Notes under the pieces: generated by a model
Database searches by the model: none
What the model was told of the DNA's origin: nothing
The model's input: the letters and a program-made list of their open reading frames with translations, nothing else
Assembly (NCBI RefSeq): GCF_014502795.1
Contig: NZ_JACVHF010000008.1
Location: forward strand, 82,137-146,136
DNA length: 64,000 bases
Reading direction: 5' to 3'
Source of the DNA: Heliobacterium chlorum
Lineage (GTDB): Bacteria; Bacillota; Desulfitobacteriia; Heliobacteriales; Heliobacteriaceae
Program-made: the position numbers and the translations under genes
Shown here: piece by piece, positions 42,838 to 52,396 of the stretch
Layout: every line of letters begins with the position of its first letter
Position numbering within the stretch: the stretch's first letter is position 1

Positions 42838-44763
42838 GTGGGCAAAAACCTTGTACAAAAGATCTTGGGAGCACACCTATTAGAAGGTGAATTGGTTCCC
42901 GGTAAAGAAATCGCGATTCGCATCGATCAGACATTGACGCAAGATGCAACGGGGACAATGGCCTATCTACAATTCGAAGCCATGGGCGTACCAAAAGTAA
43001 AAACTGAGCTATCCGTCTCGTACGTTGATCATAACACTCTGCAAAGCGGTTTCGAGAATGCTGACGACCATCGCTTCCTGCAAACGGTCGCTGCCAAGCA
43101 TGGCATCCATTTCTCTCGTCCCGGCAACGGCATCTGTCACCAAGTCCACCTGGAGCGCTTCGGCGTACCTGGGAAGACGATGCTCGGTTCCGACTCTCAT
43201 ACCCCGACGGGCGGCGGTATCGGCATGATCGCTATCGGTGCCGGTGGACTCGATGTGGCCGTAGCCATGGGCGGCGGTCCCTTCTACTTAACCTGCCCGA
43301 AAGTCGTCGGAGTCAACCTGCTTGGACAACTCTCCCCCTGGGTCTCGGCGAAGGACGTCATTCTCGAAGTCCTACGCCAATTGACCGTCAAAGGCGGCGT
43401 CGGCAAAATCGTCGAATACTGCGGCCCCGGCGTAGCGACCTTGTCCGTTCCCGAACGGGCGACCATCACGAACATGGGCGCCGAACTCGGTGCGACCACG
43501 TCCATCTTCCCGTCCGACGAAGTCACTCTGGCTTTCCTGAAAGCCCAAGGCCGTGAACAAGCCTGGAGCGAACTGAAGCCCGACGAAGATGCCACCTACG
43601 AAGAAATGATCACCGTTGACCTTTCCTCGCTGGAACCGATGGTCGCCTGCCCCCATTCCCCTGATGCCGTCAAAACTGTCCGTGAAGTGGGTTCCATCAA
43701 AGTGGATCAGGTTTTAATCGGTTCCTGTACCAACTCTTCCTACGCTGACCTGATGAAGGTGGCAGGCATCCTCAAAGGAAAGACCGTTCACCCGACAGTC
43801 AGCTTAGGGATCGCCCCCGGCAGCCGCCAGGTCTTTGAAATGCTTGCTCGTAACGGCGCCCTGGGCGACCTGATTGCCGCGGGGGCACGGATCCTTGAAT
43901 CGGCTTGCGGCCCCTGCATTGGCATGGGTCAGTCCCCGAACTCCGGCGCTGTTTCGATCCGGACCTTCAACCGAAACTTTGAAGGCCGCAGCGGAACTGC
44001 CGACGCCAAGGTATACTTGTCCAGTCCGGAAATCGCTGCCGCTGCCGCACTGACCGGTGTGCTCACCGATCCTCGTGAACTGGGCGAAGCGATCGACGTC
44101 GTCATGCCGGAAGAATTCCTCATCGATGATCGGATGGTTCTGGCTCCTGCCGAAGATCCTTCGACGGTGGAAGTTCTCCGTGGACCGAACATCAAGGCGC
44201 TGCCGATCAATCAGCCTCTGCCCGAGTGCCTCAAGGCGAAGGTCATCCTCAAAGTGGGAGATAACATCACCACCGACCACATCATGCCGGCAGGCGCGAA
44301 GATCCTCCCCCTGCGTTCCAATATCCCCGCCATCAGCCAGCACGTCTTCGCCGGTGTCGACAGCACCTTTGCCGACCGGGCGAAAGCAGCCGGATGCGGG
44401 ATCATCGTGGGTGGACAAAACTACGGTCAGGGCTCGTCTCGGGAACATGCCGCGCTAGCGCCTATGTATCTAGGCATCAAAGCTGTCATCACCCAGTCTT
44501 TTGCCCGTATCCATCGGGCCAACCTGGTCAACTTCGGCATTCTGCCTCTCACCTTTGCTAGTGAAGCCGATGCCGCTAAGGTGAGCCAAGGAGATACCCT
44601 TGAGATCGCCGATTTAGCCGCCAAACTGGGTACGAGCGAGACCTTGGAAGTGCGCAATGTGACGACCGGCGAAACCTTCTTAGTGCGCCCTGATCTTACG
44701 GCACGTCAAGTGGCGATTATCAAGGCAGGAGGCCTGCTGAACTATACCCGTTTACAAGGCTAA
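42838..44763 (+). CDS. acn: Aconitate hydratase
   Basis: 641 aa, the short aconitase form (about 640 aa) of Clostridia and delta-proteobacteria rather than the 900-aa AcnA. Interconverts citrate and isocitrate. The 4Fe-4S ligands are seen in GSCTNSS and CGPCIGMG; DSHTPTGGGIGM holds substrate residues; the swivelling domain carries NYGQGSSREHAALAPMYLG. GTG start after AGGAGGGG. It stands alone with a promoter and a terminator. No other citrate-cycle gene is adjacent. Confidence 0.95.
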   Translation: MGKNLVQKILGAHLLEGELVPGKEIAIRIDQTLTQDATGTMAYLQFEAMGVPKVKTELSVSYVDHNTLQSGFENADDHRFLQTVAAKHGIHFSRPGNGICHQVHLERFGVPGKTMLGSDSHTPTGGGIGMIAIGAGGLDVAVAMGGGPFYLTCPKVVGVNLLGQLSPWVSAKDVILEVLRQLTVKGGVGKIVEYCGPGVATLSVPERATITNMGAELGATTSIFPSDEVTLAFLKAQGREQAWSELKPDEDATYEEMITVDLSSLEPMVACPHSPDAVKTVREVGSIKVDQVLIGSCTNSSYADLMKVAGILKGKTVHPTVSLGIAPGSRQVFEMLARNGALGDLIAAGARILESACGPCIGMGQSPNSGAVSIRTFNRNFEGRSGTADAKVYLSSPEIAAAAALTGVLTDPRELGEAIDVVMPEEFLIDDRMVLAPAEDPSTVEVLRGPNIKALPINQPLPECLKAKVILKVGDNITTDHIMPAGAKILPLRSNIPAISQHVFAGVDSTFADRAKAAGCGIIVGGQNYGQGSSREHAALAPMYLGIKAVITQSFARIHRANLVNFGILPLTFASEADAAKVSQGDTLEIADLAAKLGTSETLEVRNVTTGETFLVRPDLTARQVAIIKAGGLLNYTRLQG

Positions 44764-44815
44764 TTCTATCTTCAGAACTCGATAGAATGATTTGAGCACC
44801 CTTGATATAAAGTAA

Positions 44816-44868
44816 AATAAAACACACCCCTGTTGATGCCGTGACGGCCCGGGGGTGTGTTTTTATTT
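44816..44868. terminator. Bidirectional terminator between aconitase and chemoreceptor genes
   Basis: AACACACCCC (44821-44830) pairs with GGGGGTGTGTT (44851-44861); T-rich on both outer sides. The chemoreceptor stop codon touches its right side. Confidence 0.8.
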
Positions 44869-46844
44869 TACACCTGAAACTGTTCAACAGTCCTCTTTAA
44901 TTCTGTGGCCATGCCATTGACCTCGCCTACACCGGTGACAACGTTTCTCATGGAGTACAGCGTTTCATCGGTGGCTGCTGCCACTTCCTTCACTTGAAGG
45001 GCCACATCATCCATGATTGATTTCAATGACTCCATCAGGCGAACAACCTGTTCAGAATCGTTGGCCACATCGCGGTTGATTTTGACCATGTCATAGACAT
45101 CCGATGCCGTCTGTTCCACTGCCGCCAATATATTTTCAAGAGCCTTTCCCGCCTTACCTACGACGGCCGTTCCTTCTTCCACCTCATTTCGGCTGCCACG
45201 AGTCGCAGCGACAGCCAAGGCAGTTTCTTCAGACACCTTTTGGGTCAACGCCGCTACTTCTGCGGCACCTTGATTCGACTGTTCAGCCAGTTTTCGCACT
45301 TCTTCGGCCACTACGGCAAAGCCTCGCCCAGCTTCCCCGGCACGGGCCGCTTCGATGGCTGCGTTCAGCGCTAATAAGTTTGTCTGGGCTGCAATATTGG
45401 CAATGGTGTTCGTCACCGAACCAATTTGTTCGGAATACTTGCTAAGTGTGGTGATGATTTCCTCTGTCTCAACCATTTTTGAGCGGATTTGCTGCATATA
45501 CGTTACCGTTTCATTTACGGTCTGATAACCTTCTTTGACTGCATTCCGGGTGATTTCGGAATTTTTCACTCCATCAGCCGCTTGATTCTCAGCAGCTTTG
45601 ATCAGTCTGGACAGGTCAACGACGACGTTAAAGGTGTCCCTCACAGCATCACTGCCTTTGATGACATCTTCTGCAACCTGCTGAATGTTGCCGGATACTT
45701 GCGTCGACGCTGAAGTTACTTCTTCACTGGCAGTAGCAATTTCATTAGCTGCAACGGCCAAGTGCACCGAGGAACTGCCGGCTGTGCCAATGATATGGCG
45801 TAAGTGTTCTATCATTTGATTGAACGCATCTATCAAGCGACCCAGTTCATCCTTACGTTTCCCCTCAATACGATGAGACAAGTCACCGGCAGCTACGGCT
45901 TGCAAGGCAGTAATCATTTCGTTCAATGGACGGCTAAAAGCCCGGGCAAGAATTGATCCCGCTATTCCCGCAATTGCAATAGCTGCAACGACTGATAACC
46001 AAGCCAGATTTTTGATCTTGGCGACGCCTTCTAATGCTTCCGCCTCAGGCAGTGAAGCATACACGGACCAACCGGTTAGGGGGACAAATGAATAGCCAGC
46101 CAGCTTTTTCTCCCCTTCGTAGCTGTAGGCCGTAGCACCTGAGCCGCCTTTCATGGCCTCCATGACAACGGGAACTTGGCTCATATCTTTTTGTTCTTTT
46201 ACATAATCGCTATCGGGATGAGCCAATGTCCGTCCCATATTGTCTGTCATCCATACATAACCTGTGCGGCCAATTTTCACATGACTAAGGAGTTCGCTGA
46301 TCACTTGTAAATCGAGAGAAGCACAGAGTGAACCGATGAGTACACCCTCGCCGTTCCGGATGGGCACGGATAGCACCGTCGTCGATTTGCCTGTTCCTTT
46401 GGCGGTGACGACCTCACTGACCGCATACTGGGCACCGGACTTGATTCGTTTAAAATAATCCCGATCGGAAACATCGCTCAATGTCCCTTTGTTGCGAAGG
46501 ATCTGTTTACCTTGACTATCGGTGACGATGACCGATAAAAAATCAGGAAACTGCTCGTTGATTTGGTTCAACACTGGCAGGATCGAATTTGGATTCATCA
46601 TCTGAATTTCCGATGATTTGGCGGATATGTTCAGAGTTTTTAGGCGATCATTCAATAGAAGATCCACTTCTCGGGACACTCCGGCTGAGATGAGTTGGTT
46701 GTTGAGATAAACCTCTTTCTCCAGTTCGCTTGTGCTAAATTGACTGGTTAGGATGGAATACAAAAGAAGCGGCAAGATTCCGACAACAGAAAAGCTGATT
46801 AGCAACTTCTGACGGATCCCCATCCTTCCAATTCTATTGCTCAT
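44868..46844 (-). CDS. Methyl-accepting chemotaxis protein with dCache-type sensor
   Basis: 658 aa. Order: N-terminal membrane helix (about 14-32), extracellular dCache-like sensor (about 35-275; [33 protein letters not shown]), second membrane helix (about 281-302), HAMP domain (about 303-356) and the cytoplasmic signalling coil. The hairpin tip reads [20 protein letters not shown] and [20 protein letters not shown]. Signals through CheA/CheW; the ligand is unknown, small molecules such as amino acids being common for dCache. No chemotaxis gene is adjacent. ATG after GGGAGGG. Confidence 0.94.
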   Translation of the reverse strand: MSNRIGRMGIRQKLLISFSVVGILPLLLYSILTSQFSTSELEKEVYLNNQLISAGVSREVDLLLNDRLKTLNISAKSSEIQMMNPNSILPVLNQINEQFPDFLSVIVTDSQGKQILRNKGTLSDVSDRDYFKRIKSGAQYAVSEVVTAKGTGKSTTVLSVPIRNGEGVLIGSLCASLDLQVISELLSHVKIGRTGYVWMTDNMGRTLAHPDSDYVKEQKDMSQVPVVMEAMKGGSGATAYSYEGEKKLAGYSFVPLTGWSVYASLPEAEALEGVAKIKNLAWLSVVAAIAIAGIAGSILARAFSRPLNEMITALQAVAAGDLSHRIEGKRKDELGRLIDAFNQMIEHLRHIIGTAGSSSVHLAVAANEIATASEEVTSASTQVSGNIQQVAEDVIKGSDAVRDTFNVVVDLSRLIKAAENQAADGVKNSEITRNAVKEGYQTVNETVTYMQQIRSKMVETEEIITTLSKYSEQIGSVTNTIANIAAQTNLLALNAAIEAARAGEAGRGFAVVAEEVRKLAEQSNQGAAEVAALTQKVSEETALAVAATRGSRNEVEEGTAVVGKAGKALENILAAVEQTASDVYDMVKINRDVANDSEQVVRLMESLKSIMDDVALQVKEVAAATDETLYSMRNVVTGVGEVNGMATELKRTVEQFQV

Positions 46845-46964
46845 GCTATCCCTCCCGCAGACTCGATCTTTTGTCTGGGTTTATGTTTACAATTTAATTA
46901 AATTATTACATCTTTAGGGTCATCAAGCAATAGTTAGAACAAATCGTTTTATCTATGATTCGCT

Positions 46965-47477
46965 TTAGATGACAGTACTATAAATCAGTTCGTCAAAAGT
47001 AACGCCGTTTTTGGTCACGTTTTTTCGCAACCGGGCTTCAAAAGTATACCCGCTTTTCTCGAGAACCCTCATCGAAGCAGGATTCGTCTCAAAAACGCTG
47101 GCAAAAATCCGGCATACGTCAAAATGCTTAAAAGCATAGGTAGTCATAGCTGGTACAGCCTCAGTCATTATTCCTTGTCCCCAGAACTCTTCACCGAGCC
47201 AAAAGCCAATTTCTGCGGATCGCCAATAAACATCGGGCTGCAGATTGAATCCAATTCCCCCGACGATACTGCCGTCATTTGTGATCGCAAAATTCGTTTC
47301 CGGTTTGCTTCGTACAACCCAGTTTAGCCAGTTATCCCCATCCGATTCTGTATAGGGATAGGGAAAATGGTCCCGTAGGGTTTTGGCTACATTCCAGTTA
47401 TTCGCCTGTACTAACAAACCCGCATTATCCTTTAGCTCCCAACTCCGAATCGTACACTTTGACAAGTCGATTCGCAT
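46965..47477 (-). CDS. GNAT acetyltransferase (RimJ/RimL-like)
   Basis: 170 aa. Start KCTIRSWELKDNAGLLVQAN, acetyl-CoA block EIGFWLGEEFWGQGIMTEAV with the GQG loop, and RIFASVFETNPASMRVLEKSGYTFEARLRK at the end are those of the RimJ/RimL side-branch that acetylates protein N-termini or small molecules. ATG with GGAGGGG upstream. It lies 36 bases after the C39-like peptidase gene in the same direction. Substrate unknown. Confidence 0.88.
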   Translation of the reverse strand: MRIDLSKCTIRSWELKDNAGLLVQANNWNVAKTLRDHFPYPYTESDGDNWLNWVVRSKPETNFAITNDGSIVGGIGFNLQPDVYWRSAEIGFWLGEEFWGQGIMTEAVPAMTTYAFKHFDVCRIFASVFETNPASMRVLEKSGYTFEARLRKNVTKNGVTFDELIYSTVI

Positions 47478-47513
47478 AATATGACCCCTCCATATTTATC
47501 TTATTGCCTCCAA

Positions 47514-48182
47514 TTACGAGGCTGCTATTATGTACATGTGGTGAAACCAAGGCAGCCCGTTATCCCACAGGGACAAAAAATAATCTTCTTGTAACGTCCG
47601 GTTTCCAGGCATAGAGCCGTTTTCGTCCGTTTCTTTTTTGGAATCAAAAAAATAGAGCTCTCCCTTTTCATCGTCGTACCCAAGGATCGTCATGTAATGC
47701 TGCCAAAGCAATCCATTACCGACAAGGACAATCACCGGATAGCCAAGCCTTATTCTTTCTTTTAATGTATCTATCGTCCCCTGGAATATGGACGGATGTA
47801 GTCCTTCTTGTTCAAGATAGGTCATAATCCCCTTGGGCAAAACATAGCCTGAAAGAGGAATTTTGAAGTTGATCTCACGATAGACTTCTGCTCCCTTAAC
47901 ATCCTTACCGAGACTACGCAGCAAGCAGGCCGTTGAAAAAGCGGAACATTGGTTATGCCCTTGCACTTCAAAACTGGCTTCCCTGGGAACATGATAACTA
48001 GAGGGATGTCGTTCCATAAGAGACGGATTACCTTGCGCAATCGATAGGTTACGTTCTAAGATCGAATCTGGTGTAGGAAACGGTCTCAACAGATAAACAG
48101 TCGCTCCGATTAGGAAGCATGCGCTCACAGCTAAAACTGTGATTAGGACTCGAAATACGTTTTGCCTCATTGTTAGGTTCAT
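47514..48182 (-). CDS. Membrane-anchored C39-like cysteine peptidase
   Basis: 222 aa. One N-terminal membrane helix (about 10-32) puts the rest outside the cell. The papain-type triad is visible: GHNQCSAFS with Gln78 and nucleophile Cys79, QHYMTILGYD with His162, and FFDSKK with Asp180. This is the peptidase C39/C70-like layout. C39 enzymes usually cut double-glycine leader peptides as part of exporters, but stand-alone outside forms like this have unknown targets. No bacteriocin-like gene is adjacent. Confidence 0.82.
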   Translation of the reverse strand: MNLTMRQNVFRVLITVLAVSACFLIGATVYLLRPFPTPDSILERNLSIAQGNPSLMERHPSSYHVPREASFEVQGHNQCSAFSTACLLRSLGKDVKGAEVYREINFKIPLSGYVLPKGIMTYLEQEGLHPSIFQGTIDTLKERIRLGYPVIVLVGNGLLWQHYMTILGYDDEKGELYFFDSKKETDENGSMPGNRTLQEDYFLSLWDNGLPWFHHMYIIAAS

Positions 48183-48341
48183 GGTAGCTCCTTTTTCGCT
48201 GTGTACTTATTCATTCTTTTGCATAGTGACATTCGATAGCCCCCCTCTCGATTTCCTTTCGTTGCCGAGTAAAATTGTAACATTGTATTAAAACAAAAGG
48301 TTTGTGTCCCCTTGGATCACAGATATGATCATACGAATTTG

Positions 48342-48390
48342 TATAAAAGAACCCGATCCCTTCACATAAGTGTGAAAGGTCGGGTTTTAT
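48342..48390. terminator. Terminator of the Dpp/Opp-type ABC operon
   Basis: AACCCGATCCCTTCAC (48350-48365) pairs with GTGAAAGGTCGGGTT (48372-48386), followed by TCTTTTATAC on the minus strand and TTTATT on the plus strand. Confidence 0.8.
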
Positions 48391-48436
48391 TCAAGAATTT
48401 GCTGTTACATGATTAACTTCATTGTCCGATAGACCT

Positions 48437-49408
48437 TTACACATGGTGGCAAGCGACAAAACGGCCGTTCCGCTGCTTAAACTCCGGTTCTGTCAATGTA
48501 CAAATCTCTGTGCATTCAGGGCAGCGGGTATGAAAACGGCATCCATTCGGCGGATTGGCTGGACTCGGCACGTCTCCCTGCAAGATGATACGGTTGCTCT
48601 TCTGGCCCGGTTGCGGTTTGGGGATCGCCGAGATCAGTGTCCGTGTGTAGGGGTGCCAGGGATCGGTGATCAATTCGTCGCCTCCGGCCAGTTCGACCAT
48701 CTTGCCAAGATACATGACGCCGATGCGATCGGAGATGTGTTTTATGACGTTCAGACCGTGAGCGATAAACAGATAGGTTAAACCCATCTCCTGTTGCAGT
48801 TCTACGAGAAGGTTCAATATCTGCGATTGAATGGATACGTCCAATGCGGAGACCGGTTCATCACAGACGATCAACTTCGGATTTACAGCCAGTGCCCGGG
48901 CGATGCCAACTCGCTGCCGTTGGCCGCCGGAAAACTCATGGGGATAACGGCGGCCATGGTGCGGTCCTAAACCGACGAGGCGAAGCAGCTTTTCCACCCG
49001 TTTTGTCAAATCGGGGCCCTTGGCGATGCCGTGGAGGATCATGGGTTCAGCGATGATATCTCCCACAGACATGCGCGGATTTAACGATGCGTATGGGTCT
49101 TGAAAGACGATCTGAGCTTGGCGGCGAAAGTCTTTCAGTCGACTTTTGTTAAATTGGGCCACGTTCTCCCCTTCAAAGAGGATATCGCCGCTCGTCGGTT
49201 CCAGCAAGCGCAGGACCATCATGCCTGTCGTAGACTTACCGCAACCGGATTCACCGACTAAACCTAGCGTCTCCCCCCGTTTGATGGAAAAGGAAACCCC
49301 GTCGACGGCCTTGACGGTGCCGACCGTCCGGCCAAAGAGACCGCCTTTGATCGGAAAGTGTTTGCGTAGATCATTCACTGTCAACAAATTCGAGTCCCGG
49401 TTGCTCAT
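48437..49408 (-). CDS. Oligopeptide/dipeptide ABC transporter ATPase (OppF/DppF type)
   Basis: 323 aa. ABC motor: Walker [11 protein letters not shown]-loop [13 protein letters not shown], signature [15 protein letters not shown], Walker [13 protein letters not shown] and His in FIAHGLN. The C-terminal oligo_HPY extension with Cys residues ([14 protein letters not shown]) that bind an FeS cluster in this branch is present. Its start overlaps the stop of the OppD-type gene by 4 bases (ATGA). Last gene of the five-gene transporter operon. Confidence 0.93.
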   Translation of the reverse strand: MSNRDSNLLTVNDLRKHFPIKGGLFGRTVGTVKAVDGVSFSIKRGETLGLVGESGCGKSTTGMMVLRLLEPTSGDILFEGENVAQFNKSRLKDFRRQAQIVFQDPYASLNPRMSVGDIIAEPMILHGIAKGPDLTKRVEKLLRLVGLGPHHGRRYPHEFSGGQRQRVGIARALAVNPKLIVCDEPVSALDVSIQSQILNLLVELQQEMGLTYLFIAHGLNVIKHISDRIGVMYLGKMVELAGGDELITDPWHPYTRTLISAIPKPQPGQKSNRIILQGDVPSPANPPNGCRFHTRCPECTEICTLTEPEFKQRNGRFVACHHV

Positions 49409-50406
49409 GGTTGGTCACCTCCCGTCAGGTTCAGCGGATAATAACAAGCAACCTGACGACCACCGTCAACGGTCCCTAGTTCCGGTTTTTTCTGACCGCA
49501 GAGAGCCTGTCTATATTCGCAACGGTCGGCAAAAGTACAGCCTTGCGGTAGGTGAGCCAGATCGGGGACCATGCCCTCGATGGTGTGTAGACGCTGTTTT
49601 TTCATACCGTCGAGGCGCGGAATCGAATCGAGCAGTCCCGCCGTGTAGGGGTGATGAGGACGAGCAAAGACATCGGTTACGGCTCCCTGCTCCACCACTC
49701 TTCCGGCGTACATGACGGCCATTTTTTGGGCCATCTCGGCCACGACGCCCAAGTCATGAGTGATCAGCACAAGAGCGGTGTTGAATTCCTGGGCTAATTC
49801 ACGGATTAGGTCCAAGATCTGGGCTTGTATCGTCACGTCAAGAGCGGTTGTGGGTTCATCAGCGAGAAGCAATTTTGGGTTGCAAGCTAAGGCCATGGCA
49901 ATCATGACCCGCTGGCGCATACCGCCGCTCATCTGATGAGGGTACTGCCGGGCTCGTTGGGCAGCGCCGGGAATACCCACTTTTTCCAACATCTCTACAG
50001 CCCGATCCCAGGCCGCTTTTTTCGATACTTTTCCGCCGTCCCGGTCGTGAACACGGACCGTTTCGGCGATTTGGTCGCCGATTTTATAAGCCGGATTCAA
50101 GGAGGTCATGGGCTCCTGAAAGATCATGGAGATCTCTTTTCCCCGGATGTTCTGAACATCTTCCATGGACATGTTCAAGATATCGCGACCTTCGAAAAGA
50201 ACTTGTCCAGAATGTTTTGCTGGCGGAGAAGGAAGCAAGCGCATGATGGACATGGCCGTTACACTTTTACCACAACCTGATTCGCCGACTATGGCCAAGG
50301 TCTCCCCGGGTTGAACGGAGAGGGTCACTCCGTCAACGGCCTTGATGACCCGCTTGCCTATATGAAAATGGGTCTGTAAGTTCTTGATTTCCAGTAGTGC
50401 AGTCAT
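49405..50406 (-). CDS. Oligopeptide/dipeptide ABC transporter ATPase (OppD/DppD type)
   Basis: 333 aa. Walker [11 protein letters not shown]-loop [12 protein letters not shown], signature [15 protein letters not shown], Walker [14 protein letters not shown]-loop ITHDLG. A Cys-rich C-terminal tail ([14 protein letters not shown]) follows the oligo_HPY region. It overlaps the next ATPase gene by 4 bases and lies 10 bases after the DppC-type permease gene. The two ATPases form a heterodimer. Confidence 0.93.
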   Translation of the reverse strand: MTALLEIKNLQTHFHIGKRVIKAVDGVTLSVQPGETLAIVGESGCGKSVTAMSIMRLLPSPPAKHSGQVLFEGRDILNMSMEDVQNIRGKEISMIFQEPMTSLNPAYKIGDQIAETVRVHDRDGGKVSKKAAWDRAVEMLEKVGIPGAAQRARQYPHQMSGGMRQRVMIAMALACNPKLLLADEPTTALDVTIQAQILDLIRELAQEFNTALVLITHDLGVVAEMAQKMAVMYAGRVVEQGAVTDVFARPHHPYTAGLLDSIPRLDGMKKQRLHTIEGMVPDLAHLPQGCTFADRCEYRQALCGQKKPELGTVDGGRQVACYYPLNLTGGDQP

Positions 50407-50416
50407 CCTTATCCTC

Positions 50417-51310
50417 CTACTTTAGCCGGGGATCGAGAACGTCCCGCAGACCATCCCCAAGCAAGTTGAAGGCCATAACGGTCATCGTGATGGCTAGACC
50501 GGGGAAAGTGACGATATGGGGTGCGTTAAAAATCGTTTGCCGTCCTGAACCGAGCATGGTGCCCCATTCCGCCGTCGGTGGCGCCACACCGAGTCCTAAA
50601 AAGCCGAGAGCCGCCGCTTCCAAGATGGCATCGGAGATACCGATCGTGGCCCGAACGATGATGGGAGCGAGAACGTTCGGCAAGATATGGACAAAAATCA
50701 GCCGTCCGTCCCCGTTTCCAATTGCCCGAGCCGCCGTGACGTAGACGTTTTCTTTGACTGACAAGACGCTGCTTCGGACGATGCGGGCATACTGCGGGAT
50801 AGAAACGATACCGATGGCGATGACCGCCTTATCGATGCCCCGTCCTAATACAGTCATAAAAGCAATCGCCAAGAGGATGCTGGGAAAAGAAAGCATCACA
50901 TCCATGAAACCCATGATCACCGTGTCTACCTTACCGCCGTAATAGCCCGCCACGGCACCGAGCACGACACCACAGATTAAAGCCAGCGACACGGCTTGCA
51001 CACCGACAACTAGGGAGATCCGCGCACCATAGAGAATGCGGGAAAAAATATCTCGTCCCAACTCATCAGTCCCCATCAAATGAGCGCTGCTCGGTGCGGT
51101 GAGCGCGTTAGGCATGTTGCTCTCATACGGGTCGTAGGGCGCGAAAACAGGCGCGAAGAGGGCTGCTGCGACGAGGATCAGCAAGAGGACAAGCCCAATT
51201 ATGGCCGAGTTCGAACGAAAAAATCGCTCGAGAAATTCAACGGCTGGGCTTTTATGTACCGCTAGCGAGGCTGCATCCGATGTATTTGAATCTTTTAGCT
51301 GTATTTCCAT
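50417..51310 (-). CDS. Dpp/Opp-type ABC transporter permease (DppC type)
   Basis: 297 aa with six membrane helices. An N-terminal cytoplasmic stretch, OppC-type beginning (RFFRSNSAIIGLVLLLIL), and the EAA loop region (YVTAARAIGNGDGRLIFVHILPNV) that contacts the ATPase are visible; GLGVAPPTAEWGTMLGSG is typical of DppC. It lies 12 bases after the DppB-type gene. Confidence 0.93.
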   Translation of the reverse strand: MEIQLKDSNTSDAASLAVHKSPAVEFLERFFRSNSAIIGLVLLLILVAAALFAPVFAPYDPYESNMPNALTAPSSAHLMGTDELGRDIFSRILYGARISLVVGVQAVSLALICGVVLGAVAGYYGGKVDTVIMGFMDVMLSFPSILLAIAFMTVLGRGIDKAVIAIGIVSIPQYARIVRSSVLSVKENVYVTAARAIGNGDGRLIFVHILPNVLAPIIVRATIGISDAILEAAALGFLGLGVAPPTAEWGTMLGSGRQTIFNAPHIVTFPGLAITMTVMAFNLLGDGLRDVLDPRLK

Positions 51311-51322
51311 ATTTCCACCACC

Positions 51323-52333
51323 TTAGGAGTGCTGAATCCGCGGATCTAAGACGCTGTAGAGAATGTCGACGACTAAGTTCACCAGCACAAAGATCGTGCC
51401 GATAAGCAACACAGCGCCTTGAACCCGGGGATAGTCGGAAGCCATGATACCTTCGACGACATAGGAACCGATACCGGGCCAAGAAAAAACCGTTTCTGTA
51501 AGCACCGCTCCACCGAGCAACGAACCCATCTGCAGTCCGATGACGGTTACGATAGGAATCAGCGCGTTCCGTAAAGCGTGTTTGATGATGACCACTTTTT
51601 CGCTAAGCCCTTTCGCGCGTGCCGTTCGAATATAGTCCTGACGAATCGTCTCCAGCATCGTCGCCCGGGTCATACGGGCGATGATAGCGGTAGAATAGGA
51701 ACCAAGCGCAACCGCCGGAAGGATCAGATGCTTCAAGGCATCGGAGAAGGCTTCCATATCGCCGGTAATCAACGAATCCAACAGATAGAGTCCCGTTAGG
51801 TGTTCAGGAGTCATGCCAATGGAGATCCTTCCTGACGAAGGAAGCCATCCTAAGGTAACGGAGAAGACGATGATCATCATTAATCCGAGCCAGAAGATCG
51901 GCATGCTGACGCCCATCAGCGCCGCCACCATACTGCCGTAGTCGAAGATGGAGTTTTGTTTGACCGCAGAAATCACGCCGGCCGTAATCCCTGCCACTGA
52001 GGCGATGAAAATAGCTGCCAAGGCCAGTTCCAACGTGGCCGGAAAACGCTTCATCAGTTCGTCGCTGATGGAGGTCTTGGTGATGACCGATTTGCCAAAG
52101 TCTCCCCGGACGGCATCAGACAAGTAATCAGCATACTGTACATAGATCGGCTTATTTAATCCCAACTCTTCCCGCAGGGCTGCTACCCGTTCCGTCGTTG
52201 CGTGCTGGCCCAAAATAATCTCGGCTGGGTCTGTCGTAAATAAGTGCATGACCATGAACGTGGCCAGCGATACGCCGAACAAAACAGGGAACAACAGCAG
52301 GATCCTACGGACGATATATTTTGCCACATTCAT
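51323..52333 (-). CDS. Dpp/Opp-type ABC transporter permease (DppB type)
   Basis: 336 aa. Six membrane helices; N-terminus YIVRRILLLFPVLFGVSLATF and FTTDPAEIILGQHATTERVA are the DppB/OppB hallmarks, and the EAA loop reads YIRTARAKGLSEKVVIIKHA. It follows the binding protein gene after a 63-base gap that holds a hairpin, so it is probably expressed below the level of the binding protein. ATG after GGGAGG. Confidence 0.93.
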   Translation of the reverse strand: MNVAKYIVRRILLLFPVLFGVSLATFMVMHLFTTDPAEIILGQHATTERVAALREELGLNKPIYVQYADYLSDAVRGDFGKSVITKTSISDELMKRFPATLELALAAIFIASVAGITAGVISAVKQNSIFDYGSMVAALMGVSMPIFWLGLMMIIVFSVTLGWLPSSGRISIGMTPEHLTGLYLLDSLITGDMEAFSDALKHLILPAVALGSYSTAIIARMTRATMLETIRQDYIRTARAKGLSEKVVIIKHALRNALIPIVTVIGLQMGSLLGGAVLTETVFSWPGIGSYVVEGIMASDYPRVQGAVLLIGTIFVLVNLVVDILYSVLDPRIQHS

Positions 52334-52347
52334 TCCTCCCAGAAGAA

Positions 52348-52378
52348 AGAAGGTGATTTCGTTGTGAAACCACCTTCT
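52348..52378 (-). promoter_or_regulatory. Hairpin between binding-protein and permease genes
   Basis: On the minus strand AGAAGGTGG.TTTC pairs with GAAA.CACCTTCT, followed by TTCTTCT. It is probably a partial terminator or message-processing site that raises binding protein over permease, common at this place in ABC operons. Confidence 0.6.
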
Positions 52379-52396
52379 GCTTAAAAACCGTAGTGA